This document shows positions 37,376-45,950 of a stretch of DNA of 64,000 nucleotides, piece after piece. Location: assembly GCA_963838775.1 (NCBI GenBank), contig CAWISP010000036.1:161368-225367 (forward strand), given 5' to 3'. Position 1 is the stretch's first letter. The number at the start of each line of letters is the position of its first letter. Both the position numbers and the translations under genes were made by a program. The notes beneath the pieces are model-generated. The model ran no database searches, was not told the DNA's origin, and saw nothing but the letters and a program-made list of their open reading frames with translations. The stretch comes from Chersky-840 sp963838775 (GTDB lineage Bacteria > Actinomycetota > Acidimicrobiia > Acidimicrobiales > UBA8190).

Positions 37376-38626
37376 TCAAGCCTCGATGAGGCGACCGTGG
37401 AGGTAGTCGTCGTAGGCGCCGAGATCGAGCAGACCGTGGCCCGAGTACGAGAACAGGATGACCTCTTCCTGCCCTACCTCGCGCGCCGCCAGCGCCCGGT
37501 CGATCACGGCGCGGATGGCATGCGCGGTCTCGGGGGCGGGGATCGTGCCCTCGGTCCGGGCGAACTGCACAGCGGCGTCGAAGACCTTGCCCTGGGGGTA
37601 GGCGACGGCCTGCATGCGGCCGTGCTTCACCAGGTTGCAGATGATCGGCGCGTCACCATGGTAGCGAAGGCCGCCGGCGTGGATGGGCGGCGGCACGAAG
37701 TCATGTCCCAGGGTGTACATGGCCAGCAGCGGTGTCATCCCCGCGGTGTCTCCGAAGTCGTACTCGAAGCGGCCCTCGGTGAGCGTGGGGCACGACGACG
37801 GCTCCACGGCGAGAAGGCCGACACCGTCATCGGGGACGAAGGGCAGGGAGATCCCGGCCAGATTCGACCCGCCGCCGCACGACCCGATGATGATGTCGGG
37901 ACGCTCCTCGCCCGCCAGGGCCAGTTGCTCCTTGGCTTCGAGCCCGATCACCGTCTGGTGCAGCAGCACGTGGTTGAGCACCGATCCCAGTGAATAGTGG
38001 GAATCGTCACGGCCGGCTGCGTCGCGCACGGCGTCGCTGATCGCCGATCCCAACGAGCCGGGGTGCGAGGGATCATCGACGGGAGACGGCTCGACAGCCG
38101 CGCCCCACACCTCCATCATCACCCGCCGGTACGGCTTCTGCTCGAACGAGGCCCGCACCATGTACACCTTGCACTCGAGGCCGAACAGCGCTGTGGCGTA
38201 GGCCAGCGCGCTGCCCCACTGACCGGCTCCGGTCTCGGTGGTGAGACGTGTCGTGCCGGCCGCTTTGTTGTAGAAGGCCTGGGGCACCGCCGTGTTGGGC
38301 TTGTGCGATCCCGCCGGCGACACCGATTCGTCCTTGTAGTAGATGCGGGCGGGTGTCTGCAGCGCCTGTTCGAGGCGCGTGGCGCGCACCAGGGGGGTGG
38401 GCCGCCACGAGCGGAGCACGTCGAGCACCTCGCCCGGGATGTCGATCCACGGCTCGGCGCTCACTTCCTGGCCGATGAGCGTCATCGGGAACAGCGGTGC
38501 GAGGTCGTCGGGCCCCACCGGCTCACGGGTCCCGGGGTGCAAGGGCGGTTGCAACGGCTCGGGAAGGTGGGGGACCACGTTGAACCAGGCCTGGGGAAGG
38601 CGGTCGTCGGTGAGGATGTATCGCAT
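37376..38626 (-). CDS. TrpB2-type tryptophan synthase beta chain
   Basis: A 416-residue PLP enzyme of the TrpB2 branch. The PLP lysine is Lys109 in AGSHKPNTA, substrate contacts lie in TTETGAGQWGSALAYA, and the phosphate loop is GSCGGGSN (about 247-254). The N-terminal extension (TDDRLPQAWFNVVPHLPEPL) is typical of TrpB2 and absent from TrpB1. It condenses indole and serine to tryptophan, often without a TrpA partner, and no trpA is visible nearby. The gene is convergent with the radical SAM gene and divergent from the HAD phosphatase. Confidence 0.92.
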   Translation of the reverse strand: MRYILTDDRLPQAWFNVVPHLPEPLQPPLHPGTREPVGPDDLAPLFPMTLIGQEVSAEPWIDIPGEVLDVLRSWRPTPLVRATRLEQALQTPARIYYKDESVSPAGSHKPNTAVPQAFYNKAAGTTRLTTETGAGQWGSALAYATALFGLECKVYMVRASFEQKPYRRVMMEVWGAAVEPSPVDDPSHPGSLGSAISDAVRDAAGRDDSHYSLGSVLNHVLLHQTVIGLEAKEQLALAGEERPDIIIGSCGGGSNLAGISLPFVPDDGVGLLAVEPSSCPTLTEGRFEYDFGDTAGMTPLLAMYTLGHDFVPPPIHAGGLRYHGDAPIICNLVKHGRMQAVAYPQGKVFDAAVQFARTEGTIPAPETAHAIRAVIDRALAAREVGQEEVILFSYSGHGLLDLGAYDDYLHGRLIEA

Positions 38627-38794
38627 GGAAGCCTCCGCGGGTTCAGGGCGTACCGGTCCACCGGTGCCGGCGTTTGCGATCTCGGGACCGCCGACGCGAC
38701 GACTGTACCGGCGCCGTGCGCGCTCGTCCCGGGGGCGCTCGGCGCCAGAGGCCCGTCGTCACCGGTCTCGTGACCCATCTGCGAACATGACCCG

Positions 38795-39574
38795 ATGGGC
38801 GGGCGCGTTCCCTGCGGGGGCACATGGGTCATCGATCTCGACGGCGTGGTCTGGCTCGCCGACCAACCCATCCCGGGCTCGGCCGACGCCGTGGCGCGAC
38901 TGCGCCGCGCCGGCCACGCCGTGGTGTTCGCCACGAACAATGCGTCACCCACCGTCGCCGAGCTTCGCCAACGCCTGGCGAAGGCCGGGATCAAAGCGGG
39001 GCCCGACGAGATCGTCACGTCGGCCCAGGCGGCCGCCTCGATGCTCGAGCCCGGTACGACGGCGGTGGTGTGTGGGGACGGCGGGGTGCTCGAGGCGCTG
39101 GCGGCGCGAGGCGTCTCGGTCGTAGCGCAGGGCCCAGCCGACGCGGTGGTGGTGGGATGGACCCGGCGCTTCGACTTCGACCTTCTCGCCACCGCGGCGA
39201 CGGCGGTGCGCCAAGGAGCGAGGTTCATCGGCACGAACGAGGACCCCACCCACCCCACGCCCGATCGCCTGCTCCCCGGGTCGGGGGCGATCCTGGCCGC
39301 GGTGGCGACCGCCGCCCAGGCCACCCCGGAGGTGGCCGGCAAGCCCCACGACCCCATGGTGGCGCTGTTGCGGGCACGCGCCCCTGACGCCGTCCTCATG
39401 GTGGGGGACAGGCCGTCCACCGACGGAGCCCTGGCGCGCCGGCTCGGGCTCCCCTTCGCGCTGGTGCGGACGGGCGTGACCTCCGACGGCCGGGAGCCGA
39501 TGGTCGTCGAACCCGACGAAGAGGCCCCCGACCTCGCGACCCTCGTGTCGCGCCATGTCGCCGGCGACGACTGA
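38795..39574 (+). CDS. HAD-IIA family phosphatase (NagD/PGP-like)
   Basis: A 259-residue HAD hydrolase. WVIDLDGVVW holds the nucleophile Asp14 and Asp16, VFATNNASPT is motif II in the form common to NagD/4-nitrophenylphosphatase types, and MVGDRPSTDGALARRLG is motif IV. A cap domain lies between motifs II and III. In actinobacteria a gene of this kind commonly precedes tlyA, which is true here. It dephosphorylates small phosphometabolites; glycerol 3-phosphate or phosphoglycolate are plausible. Confidence 0.88.
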   Translation: MGGRVPCGGTWVIDLDGVVWLADQPIPGSADAVARLRRAGHAVVFATNNASPTVAELRQRLAKAGIKAGPDEIVTSAQAAASMLEPGTTAVVCGDGGVLEALAARGVSVVAQGPADAVVVGWTRRFDFDLLATAATAVRQGARFIGTNEDPTHPTPDRLLPGSGAILAAVATAAQATPEVAGKPHDPMVALLRARAPDAVLMVGDRPSTDGALARRLGLPFALVRTGVTSDGREPMVVEPDEEAPDLATLVSRHVAGDD

Positions 39575-39644
39575 TCGTCCCGACGGCCCTTTTCTCTTGC
39601 CTTTTCCCTTGCCGCGACACGGAGCGCGGTCCTAGCGTGGCGGA

Positions 39645-40118
39645 ATGACCGAGAACGACGGAATGCGCCGCTACGTCGAGGCCGCCACGACGCTCACGCA
39701 GATCACCCGATCCCGTGCCGAAGAATTGGTGCGCGAGTTGATCAAGGCGGGCGAGCTCGAGCGTCACCGGGCCCAGGACTGGGTCGAGGATCTGGTGAAG
39801 ACGAGCCGCGAGCGGTCCGAGGCGCTCGTGGGCACCGTGCGCGGCGAGGTACGCCAGCAGCTCAAGGAGCTCGGCTTCACCAACATGGACGACCTCGCCA
39901 AGAAGGTGGCGGACATCCTGGCCAGGTCCTCGGCGGCAGGGCGCAAGGCCACGCACCGACCCGCGGGCAAGGTGAAGAAGACGAGCCCAAAGAAGGGCGG
40001 CCCCGCCAAGAGCGGCGCGGCCAAGTCGACGGCCCGCAAGACGACGGGCACGAAGAAAGCGACGGGCACGAAGAAAGCGGCGGCGAAGAAAACGGCGGCG
40101 AAGAAGGCCCGCGCCTGA
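39645..40118 (+). CDS. Helical protein with lysine-rich histone H1-like tail
   Basis: A 157-residue protein. Residues 1-95 are predicted amphipathic helix (YVEAATTLTQITRSRAEELV, VRQQLKELGFTNMDDLAKKV) resembling phasin/PhaF-type or DUF1490-like helical domains. Residues 96-157 are a tail of Lys, Ala, Thr and Pro (KKTSPKK, KKATGTKKAAAKK) like histone H1 or PhaF C-termini. This layout suggests DNA binding or granule-to-nucleoid tethering. Its position between the HAD gene and tlyA and close spacing (11 bp to tlyA) suggest co-transcription. Confidence 0.75.
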   Translation: MTENDGMRRYVEAATTLTQITRSRAEELVRELIKAGELERHRAQDWVEDLVKTSRERSEALVGTVRGEVRQQLKELGFTNMDDLAKKVADILARSSAAGRKATHRPAGKVKKTSPKKGGPAKSGAAKSTARKTTGTKKATGTKKAAAKKTAAKKARA

Positions 40119-40129
40119 CTCCGACCCCG

Positions 40130-41038
40130 GTGCGCCGCCGGCTCGACAGCGAGCTCGTGCGGCGAGGGTTGGCCGTCTCACGCGAGAGCGCTCGCCTCCT
40201 CGTGGAGCAGGGTGCCGTCCTGGTGAGCGGATCACGTGCCGACAAAGCGGCGCGACTGGTGGCCGAGTCTGACCCCGTTGTCGTCCTCGACACCGGTGCA
40301 CAGCCCTTCGTGTCGCGAGGGGGGCAGAAACTCGACGCCGCCTTGGATCGCTTTGCCGTGGTGGTGGCGGGTCGTCGCTGCCTCGACGCGGGCGCCTCGA
40401 CCGGGGGGTTCACCGACTGTCTTCTGGGTCGGGGGGCCTCGATGGTCGTCGCCGTGGACGTGGGCCACGGGCAGCTCGACGAGTCCCTCCGTGGCGACTC
40501 CCGGGTCGAGGTGCTGGAACGGACGAATATCCGGACCCTGGTGCCCGCTGACGTCGGCGATGAACCCTTCGACCTCCTGGTCGCCGATCTGTCGTTCATC
40601 TCGCTCGCGACCGTGGCCCCGGTGCTAGCCGGGACCCTGGCCCGGTCCGGCGCCGACGTCGTCGTGCTCGTGAAGCCCCAGTTCGAGGCGGGCCGGGTCG
40701 AGGTGAGCCGGGGCAAGGGCGTGATCCGAGACCCGGCTGTACGCCGCGGCGCTCTGGAAAAGGTGGCCTCCGCCTTCGCGTCGCAGGGAGCCAGCATCAT
40801 GGGGGCCATGGCGTCACCGCTTCTGGGTCCGGCCGGCAATGCCGAGTTCCTCCTCCATGTCCGGGCCGGTGCCGCACCCGGCGAGATCTCGGCACCGATG
40901 GCGGGCTCGCCCCGCGACAGCTGGGCCCGCATGCTCGATGACGCCGTCAACGAGGCTCCCGATGCCGTCGCCGCCGCCCGCGTGCCGGAGAACGAGGGGG
41001 CGTCCGGACCGGTGGCGCCTTCGCCGAAGGCTCGGTAG
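40130..41038 (+). CDS. tlyA: TlyA rRNA 2'-O-methyltransferase
   Basis: A 302-residue protein. The N-terminal S4 domain (RRRLDSELVRRGLAVSRESA) binds RNA and is joined by a short RADKAAR-containing linker to an FtsJ-like methyltransferase. SRGGQKLDAAL carries the catalytic Lys, CLDAGASTGGFTDCLL is the SAM loop, VADLSFISL has the Asp and VVLVKPQFEAG the second Lys. In mycobacteria TlyA methylates ribose at 16S C1409 and 23S C1920, which affects capreomycin sensitivity. The C-terminus has an extra Ala/Pro tail. GTG 40130 is used. Confidence 0.93.
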   Translation: MRRRLDSELVRRGLAVSRESARLLVEQGAVLVSGSRADKAARLVAESDPVVVLDTGAQPFVSRGGQKLDAALDRFAVVVAGRRCLDAGASTGGFTDCLLGRGASMVVAVDVGHGQLDESLRGDSRVEVLERTNIRTLVPADVGDEPFDLLVADLSFISLATVAPVLAGTLARSGADVVVLVKPQFEAGRVEVSRGKGVIRDPAVRRGALEKVASAFASQGASIMGAMASPLLGPAGNAEFLLHVRAGAAPGEISAPMAGSPRDSWARMLDDAVNEAPDAVAAARVPENEGASGPVAPSPKAR

Positions 41039-41044
41039 CAGCCG

Positions 41045-41980
41045 GTGGCCACCATCGCCTTCGTCGTGCACCCCGAACGGCCCGATGCCGCCGCCATCGC
41101 CCACCACGCGGCGACATGGCTCAAAGAGCGCGGGCACCGGGCCGTGGAGGTGTGGGACCCGTCTCCCGCCGAGGACACCGTCGTCCTCAAGGCGCCCCCG
41201 GCAACACAGAGCGCCGCCGGTCCGCACCCCGAGTTCGACAGCACCATCGACCTCGCCGTCAGTTCGCACCCCGAGTTCGACGGCACCATCGACCTCGCCG
41301 TCAGCCTCGGGGGTGACGGCACCATGCTCCGCACCGTGGCGCTGGCCTGCCGGCGCGGCACCCCCATCCTCGGCGTGAACCTCGGCCGCCTCGGGTACCT
41401 GACCGAGGTCGAGCCCGACGGCCTCGAACCCGCGCTCGATCGATTCCTCGCCGGCGACTACGGCGTCGAGGAGCGCATCACGCTCGAAGTCACGCTGCAA
41501 CGGGGCGGGGCCGAAGCGCCGGCGCCCGACCCACCCGTGGTCGTGCTCAACGAAGCGGTGGTCGAAAAGACCGTGCCGGGCCACACCATCCGGGTTGCCG
41601 CGGCCATCGCGGGCCGCCCCTTCGTCACCTATGCCGCTGACGGGCTTCTGGTTGCCACCCCCACGGGCTCCACGGCTTACAACCTGTCGGCGCGGGGGCC
41701 GATCCTCAGCCCGGGGCTACGGGCCCTGGTGCTCACCCCGGTGTCGCCGCACATGCTGTTCGACCGTCCCGTAGTCCTCGAGCCCGAGCAGTTCGTCCGT
41801 CTCGAGGTGCTCGGGCCCCTTCCGGCCGTGCTCGTGCTCGACGGGCAGAGCTCGGACACCCTGGATCCGGGCGATGCTGTGGTGTGCCGAGTGGGGCCGT
41901 CGCCGGCCCGCCTGGTGACCTTCGGGCCCCGCGACTTCTTCTCGATCCTGCGAGCCAGGTTCCACCTGGCGGATCGCTGA
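41045..41980 (+). CDS. NAD kinase
   Basis: A 311-residue ATP-NAD kinase (PpnK/NadK). GGDGTMLR (89-96) is the catalytic loop, NEAVVEK (about 178-184) and TPTGSTAYNLSARGP complete the NAD site. It makes NADP+ in the cytosol. Just before the GGDGT loop, the peptide HPEFDSTIDLAVSS is repeated as HPEFDGTIDLAVSL (61-74 and 75-88), a tandem duplication not usual in the family. GTG 41045 begins six bases after tlyA. The tlyA–NAD kinase–recN order is the conserved actinobacterial one. Confidence 0.93.
   Translation: MATIAFVVHPERPDAAAIAHHAATWLKERGHRAVEVWDPSPAEDTVVLKAPPATQSAAGPHPEFDSTIDLAVSSHPEFDGTIDLAVSLGGDGTMLRTVALACRRGTPILGVNLGRLGYLTEVEPDGLEPALDRFLAGDYGVEERITLEVTLQRGGAEAPAPDPPVVVLNEAVVEKTVPGHTIRVAAAIAGRPFVTYAADGLLVATPTGSTAYNLSARGPILSPGLRALVLTPVSPHMLFDRPVVLEPEQFVRLEVLGPLPAVLVLDGQSSDTLDPGDAVVCRVGPSPARLVTFGPRDFFSILRARFHLADR
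41223..41304. repeat. 42-bp tandem duplication inside NAD kinase gene
   Basis: Two copies with a 42-bp period begin at 41223 and 41265. The first 40 bases differ at one position only (AGC versus GGC). The duplication is in frame and adds 14 residues directly before the catalytic loop. Confidence 0.9.
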
Positions 41981-41992
41981 CGAAGCGCGCCG

Positions 41993-43612
41993 ATGCTCGT
42001 CGAGCTCCGGGTCCGGGACCTCGGTGTCATCGAGTCGGTGGCCCTCGATCTCGGGCCGGGTATGACGGCGCTCACGGGCGAGACGGGGGCGGGCAAGACG
42101 CTGCTCGTCGACGCGCTCGAACTGCTGGTGGGCGGCCGGGCCGATCCGGGCCTGGTGCGCCCGGGAGCCAGCGAGGCCCTGGTCGAGGGACGGTTCACCG
42201 TCGATGACGAAGAGGTCATCCTGGCGCGTGCCGTGCCCGCCCAAGGGCGCTCACGAGCTTGGATCGATGGCCGGATGGCACCCGTCTCGGCCTTGGCCGA
42301 CGCCGGTTCCCGGCTGCTCGAGTTGCACGGACAGCACTCCCAACAGTCCCTGCTCGACGCCCCGGCGCAGCGCCGGGCGCTCGACGCCTTCGCGGGGACC
42401 GACCTCGGTCCGTTGACCGGGGCGCGCGCCCGGCGGCGGGCACTGCTCGCCGAGCTCGAATCACTCGGCGGTGACGACCGGGCCCGGGCGCGCCAAGCCG
42501 ACCTGGTGCGCTACCAGCTCTCCGAGATCGACGCCGCCGGGCTCCAGGACCTCGACGAAGAAGACGTGCTCGCAGCCGTTGAGGAACGGCTGTCGGAAGC
42601 AGCCGCGCACCGGGACGCGGCGGCCACGGCGCTGGCCGCCCTCGACGGCGGTGACGACCTCGCCCCCGACGTCATCGGTCTCCTGGGCGCGGCCCGCGCC
42701 GCCCTCGACGGCCGGGCCCCGCTGGCCGAGCTCAACGGGCGCCTGGCGTCGCTCCAGGCCGACGCCGCCGACGTCGCATCCGAGCTCCGAAACGTCGTCG
42801 AGACGTGGGAGGACGACCCCGAGCGGCTCGAAGAGGTCCGGGCCCGACGACAGCTGCTGCGGGAGCTGTCTCGCAAGTACGGCGAGGGGCCGGCCGGAGT
42901 CCTCGCCTTCGCCGCCGAGGCTCGCCACGAGCTGGAGCTGCTCGACGCCGCCGAGGTGCGCGCCGGGGAGGTCCTCACCGAGATCGAACAGGCCGATGCC
43001 GAGGTAAGGGCGGCCGAGGCCGCCGTGGGCGCGGCGCGGCGCCGGGGCGCGCCCGAGCTCGCCCGGGCCGTGGAGGAGCGCCTGCGGCGCCTGGCCATGC
43101 CGCACGCTCGGATCGAGGTGACCGTGGGCGAGCCCGACCCCGGCGACGACGTCACCTTCCTGCTGGGGGCGAACCCGGGGGAGGCCGTCTTGCCCCTGGC
43201 CAAGGTGGCCTCCGGGGGCGAGCTCGCCCGGGCCATGCTGGCGCTGCGCCTGGTGCTCACCGACGCTCCCGCCACCATGGTGTTCGACGAGGTCGACGCA
43301 GGCGTGGGAGGCGAGGCTGCCCAGGCGGTGGGCAGCGCGTTGGCTGAGGTCGCCCAGCGCCATCAGGTCCTCGTGGTCACGCACCTCGCCCAGGTCGCCG
43401 CGTGTGCCCGGCAGCAGCTGGGCGTGCGCAAGGAGGTCACCGGGGACAGGACGGTGGCACATGCGGCGGTGCTCCACGATGACGACCGGGTGGTCGAGCT
43501 GGCCCGCATGCTGTCGGGTCGACCCGATTCGGCGACGGCACGTCGCCACGCCGAAGAGCTCCTCGGGCCCGATGTACGGTCCCCGAAGCGCACATCGTCC
43601 CGGGCCCGCTGA
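41993..43612 (+). CDS. recN: DNA repair protein RecN
   Basis: A 539-residue SMC-like ATPase. Walker A is GETGAGKT (29-36), with long coiled-coil arms in the middle (residues 150-370). The ABC signature region is LAKVASGGELARAMLAL and Walker B is TMVFDEVDAGVGGEAAQ. RecN tethers broken DNA ends for recombination repair. In relatives it is often SOS-induced, but no LexA box is visible in the short gap from the NAD kinase gene, so it is probably read through from the tlyA transcript. Confidence 0.94.
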   Translation: MLVELRVRDLGVIESVALDLGPGMTALTGETGAGKTLLVDALELLVGGRADPGLVRPGASEALVEGRFTVDDEEVILARAVPAQGRSRAWIDGRMAPVSALADAGSRLLELHGQHSQQSLLDAPAQRRALDAFAGTDLGPLTGARARRRALLAELESLGGDDRARARQADLVRYQLSEIDAAGLQDLDEEDVLAAVEERLSEAAAHRDAAATALAALDGGDDLAPDVIGLLGAARAALDGRAPLAELNGRLASLQADAADVASELRNVVETWEDDPERLEEVRARRQLLRELSRKYGEGPAGVLAFAAEARHELELLDAAEVRAGEVLTEIEQADAEVRAAEAAVGAARRRGAPELARAVEERLRRLAMPHARIEVTVGEPDPGDDVTFLLGANPGEAVLPLAKVASGGELARAMLALRLVLTDAPATMVFDEVDAGVGGEAAQAVGSALAEVAQRHQVLVVTHLAQVAACARQQLGVRKEVTGDRTVAHAAVLHDDDRVVELARMLSGRPDSATARRHAEELLGPDVRSPKRTSSRAR

Positions 43613-43636
43613 CGCGGCGGATCGCGCCGACACACT

Positions 43637-43669
43637 CCACCGGTAGATTGGCCCCGTGGTCTACCGTGG
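43637..43669 (+). promoter_or_regulatory. Hairpin in pyrG leader
   Basis: CCACCGGTAGA (43637-43647) and TCTACCGTGG (43660-43669) form a 10-bp stem with one bulged C and a 12-base loop, 24 bp before the pyrG start. It could be the recN terminator, though no T-run follows, or a leader structure controlling CTP synthase. Confidence 0.4.
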
Positions 43670-43693
43670 AACGATGCCCGGGAAGCTCCGAGC

Positions 43694-45349
43694 TTGACCA
43701 AGTACGTCTTCGTCACCGGCGGTGTGTCTTCATCGCTCGGCAAAGGACTCACCGCCTCATCGCTTGGTCGGCTCCTCAAGTGCCGGGGCCTGCGGGTGAC
43801 GATGATCAAGCTCGACCCCTACATCAACGTCGACCCCGGCACGATGAACCCGTTCGAGCACGGCGAGGTCTTCGTCACCCACGACGGCGGTGAGACCGAC
43901 CTCGACCTCGGGCACTACGAGCGCTTCATCGACGTCGAGCTCAAGACGACGTCCAACGCCACCACGGGGTCGATCTACTCCGAGGTGATCCGCAAGGAAC
44001 GCCACGGGGAGTACCTGGGAAAGACCGTGCAGGTCATCCCGCACATCACCGACGAGATCAAGGCGCGCATCCGCCATCTCGCCTCTGAGGAGATCGACGT
44101 GGTGATCGTCGAAGTGGGCGGTACGGTGGGTGACATCGAGATCGTGCCCTTCCTCGAGGCGATCAGGCAGTTCCGCCACGACGTGGGGCGCGACAACGTG
44201 TGTTACGTCCACCTCACCCTCGTCCCCTATCTGGCACCGTCGGGGGAACAGAAGACCAAACCCACCCAGCACTCGGTGACCGAGTTGCGGAGTCGAGGCA
44301 TCCAGCCCGACGTCATCGTGTGCCGTTCGGACCAACCCATCTCCGACGGGCTCAAGCGCAAGATCTCGCTGCTGTGCGACGTCCCCGTCGAGGGGGTCAT
44401 CTCGGCCGTGGATGCACCGAGCATCTATGAGATCCCCCTCGTCCTGCACGAAGAGGGCCTCGACCGCGTCGTGTGCCAGATGCTCGCCATCGACAGCGAA
44501 GAACACCCCGTCGACCTGTCGGGATGGGAGAAGGTCGTGTCGCAGGTGTCCGCGTCCGAGCGGCCCGTGCGCATCGGCGTGGTCGGCAAGTACGTCAACC
44601 TTCCTGACGCCTACCTGTCGGTGGGCGAGGCCCTGCGCCATGCCGGGTTCCACCACGGCGCCAAGGTCGAAGTGGACTGGATCCAGGCCGAGAAGGTCCC
44701 CGACCTGTTGGGCACCGACCGCATGTTGCAACTCGACGGCATGGTCATCCCCGGAGGCTTCGGCGAACGCGGCATCGAGGGGAAGATCGCCGCCGTCGAG
44801 TTCGCCCGCCAACGCGAGATCCCGTGCCTCGGGTTGTGCCTCGGTCTCCAGGTCATGGTCATCGAGGTGGCGCGCCACCTCGCTGGCCTCGAAGGAGCCA
44901 ACTCGCGCGAGTTCGACACCATCAGTCCCCACATGGTCATCGACCTCATGGACGATCAACACAAAGTCGTGGACATGGGCGGCACCATGCGGCTCGGTTC
45001 CTACGTGGCACAGCTCGAGCCCGGCTCCATCGTGGCCGAGGCCTACGGGACGACCGTCGTGTCCGAGCGCCACCGCCACCGCTACGAGGTCAATCCCCGC
45101 TATCGCTCCAAGCTCGAAGAGGCGGGGCTGCGCTGTTCGGGCTCCTCGGCCGACGGCGTGCTCGTCGAGTTCGTCGAGCTTCCCGGCCACCCCTTCTGGG
45201 TGGGGACCCAGGCCCATCCCGAATTCAAGAGTCGCCCCGACCGTCCCCACCCGCTGTTCCGCGAGCTCTTGGGCGCGGCGCTGCGGCGTGCCGACGGACG
45301 TCTGCCTCGACTCATCACCATCGACTCCGACGTCGGTGCCGCCTCCTGA
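43694..45349 (+). CDS. pyrG: CTP synthase
   Basis: A 551-residue enzyme that aminates UTP to CTP using glutamine and ATP. The N-terminal synthase domain has YVFVTGGVSSSLGKGL (P-loop region) and DPYINVDPGTMNPFEHGEVFV. The class I glutamine amidotransferase domain has GGFGERG and the nucleophile Cys382 in CLGLCLGLQ, with His and Glu near TQAHPEFKSRP. It starts with TTG at 43694, supported by the universally conserved MTKYVFVTGG opening and a GGAAG sequence upstream. It overlaps the NUDIX gene by 14 bp. Confidence 0.96.
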   Translation: MTKYVFVTGGVSSSLGKGLTASSLGRLLKCRGLRVTMIKLDPYINVDPGTMNPFEHGEVFVTHDGGETDLDLGHYERFIDVELKTTSNATTGSIYSEVIRKERHGEYLGKTVQVIPHITDEIKARIRHLASEEIDVVIVEVGGTVGDIEIVPFLEAIRQFRHDVGRDNVCYVHLTLVPYLAPSGEQKTKPTQHSVTELRSRGIQPDVIVCRSDQPISDGLKRKISLLCDVPVEGVISAVDAPSIYEIPLVLHEEGLDRVVCQMLAIDSEEHPVDLSGWEKVVSQVSASERPVRIGVVGKYVNLPDAYLSVGEALRHAGFHHGAKVEVDWIQAEKVPDLLGTDRMLQLDGMVIPGGFGERGIEGKIAAVEFARQREIPCLGLCLGLQVMVIEVARHLAGLEGANSREFDTISPHMVIDLMDDQHKVVDMGGTMRLGSYVAQLEPGSIVAEAYGTTVVSERHRHRYEVNPRYRSKLEEAGLRCSGSSADGVLVEFVELPGHPFWVGTQAHPEFKSRPDRPHPLFRELLGAALRRADGRLPRLITIDSDVGAAS

Positions 45350-45935
45350 GAAGGGGTTCCGTCACCTCAGTGACGAGGTCCTCCTCGAGGGGTGGAGGAT
45401 CTCCTTCGTCCGAGCGCAGTGCGAAGCCCCCGACGGGACGCGCTTCAGCCGTGACGTCGTTCGCCACCCGGGTGCGGTCGCCGTCGTCCCCGTGACCGAC
45501 CGCGACACGGTGCTCCTCGTGCGCCAATACCGCGGGCCCGTAGACAGAGAGCTGCTCGAGATCCCCGCCGGCACGCGCGACGTCGAGGGTGAAGCGCCCG
45601 AAACCACGGCGGGTCGCGAGCTCGAGGAGGAGGTCGGCGTGCGGGCCGGGACGCTGCGCCAAGTCGGCGTGATGCTCAACAGCCCTGGCTTCTGCGACCA
45701 AGAGACGCTTCTCTATCTGGCCCAGGACCTCGAGCCCGTCGAGCACGCCCGTCACGGCGAGGAGGAGCGCTACATCGAGGTCGTGGAGGTCGCGCTCTCG
45801 GAGATCGATGCCCTCATCGCGTCACGACAACTCGTCGACGCGCAGACCTTGCTGGGTCTGCTCCTGGCCCGCCACGCCCTGCACGTCGAGCGTTCGGCGG
45901 CACCCGGTGCCGACCCGGCGCCGACGGCGACCTGA
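45336..45935 (+). CDS. NUDIX hydrolase, ADP-ribose pyrophosphatase type
   Basis: A 199-residue NUDIX protein. The Nudix box reads GTRDVEGE-x7-RELEEEVGV, with one extra residue in the first spacer as in actinobacterial ADP-ribose pyrophosphatases. LLEIPAG precedes it and SPGFCDQETLLYLA follows, both typical of the ADPRase branch. It hydrolyses ADP-ribose to AMP and ribose 5-phosphate. GTG 45336 lies within the pyrG 3' end and translation is probably coupled. The pyrG–NUDIX–xerD order matches mycobacteria (Rv1699-Rv1701). Confidence 0.9.
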   Translation: MPPPEKGFRHLSDEVLLEGWRISFVRAQCEAPDGTRFSRDVVRHPGAVAVVPVTDRDTVLLVRQYRGPVDRELLEIPAGTRDVEGEAPETTAGRELEEEVGVRAGTLRQVGVMLNSPGFCDQETLLYLAQDLEPVEHARHGEEERYIEVVEVALSEIDALIASRQLVDAQTLLGLLLARHALHVERSAAPGADPAPTAT

Positions 45936-45950
45936 ACACGGGCTGCGGCG

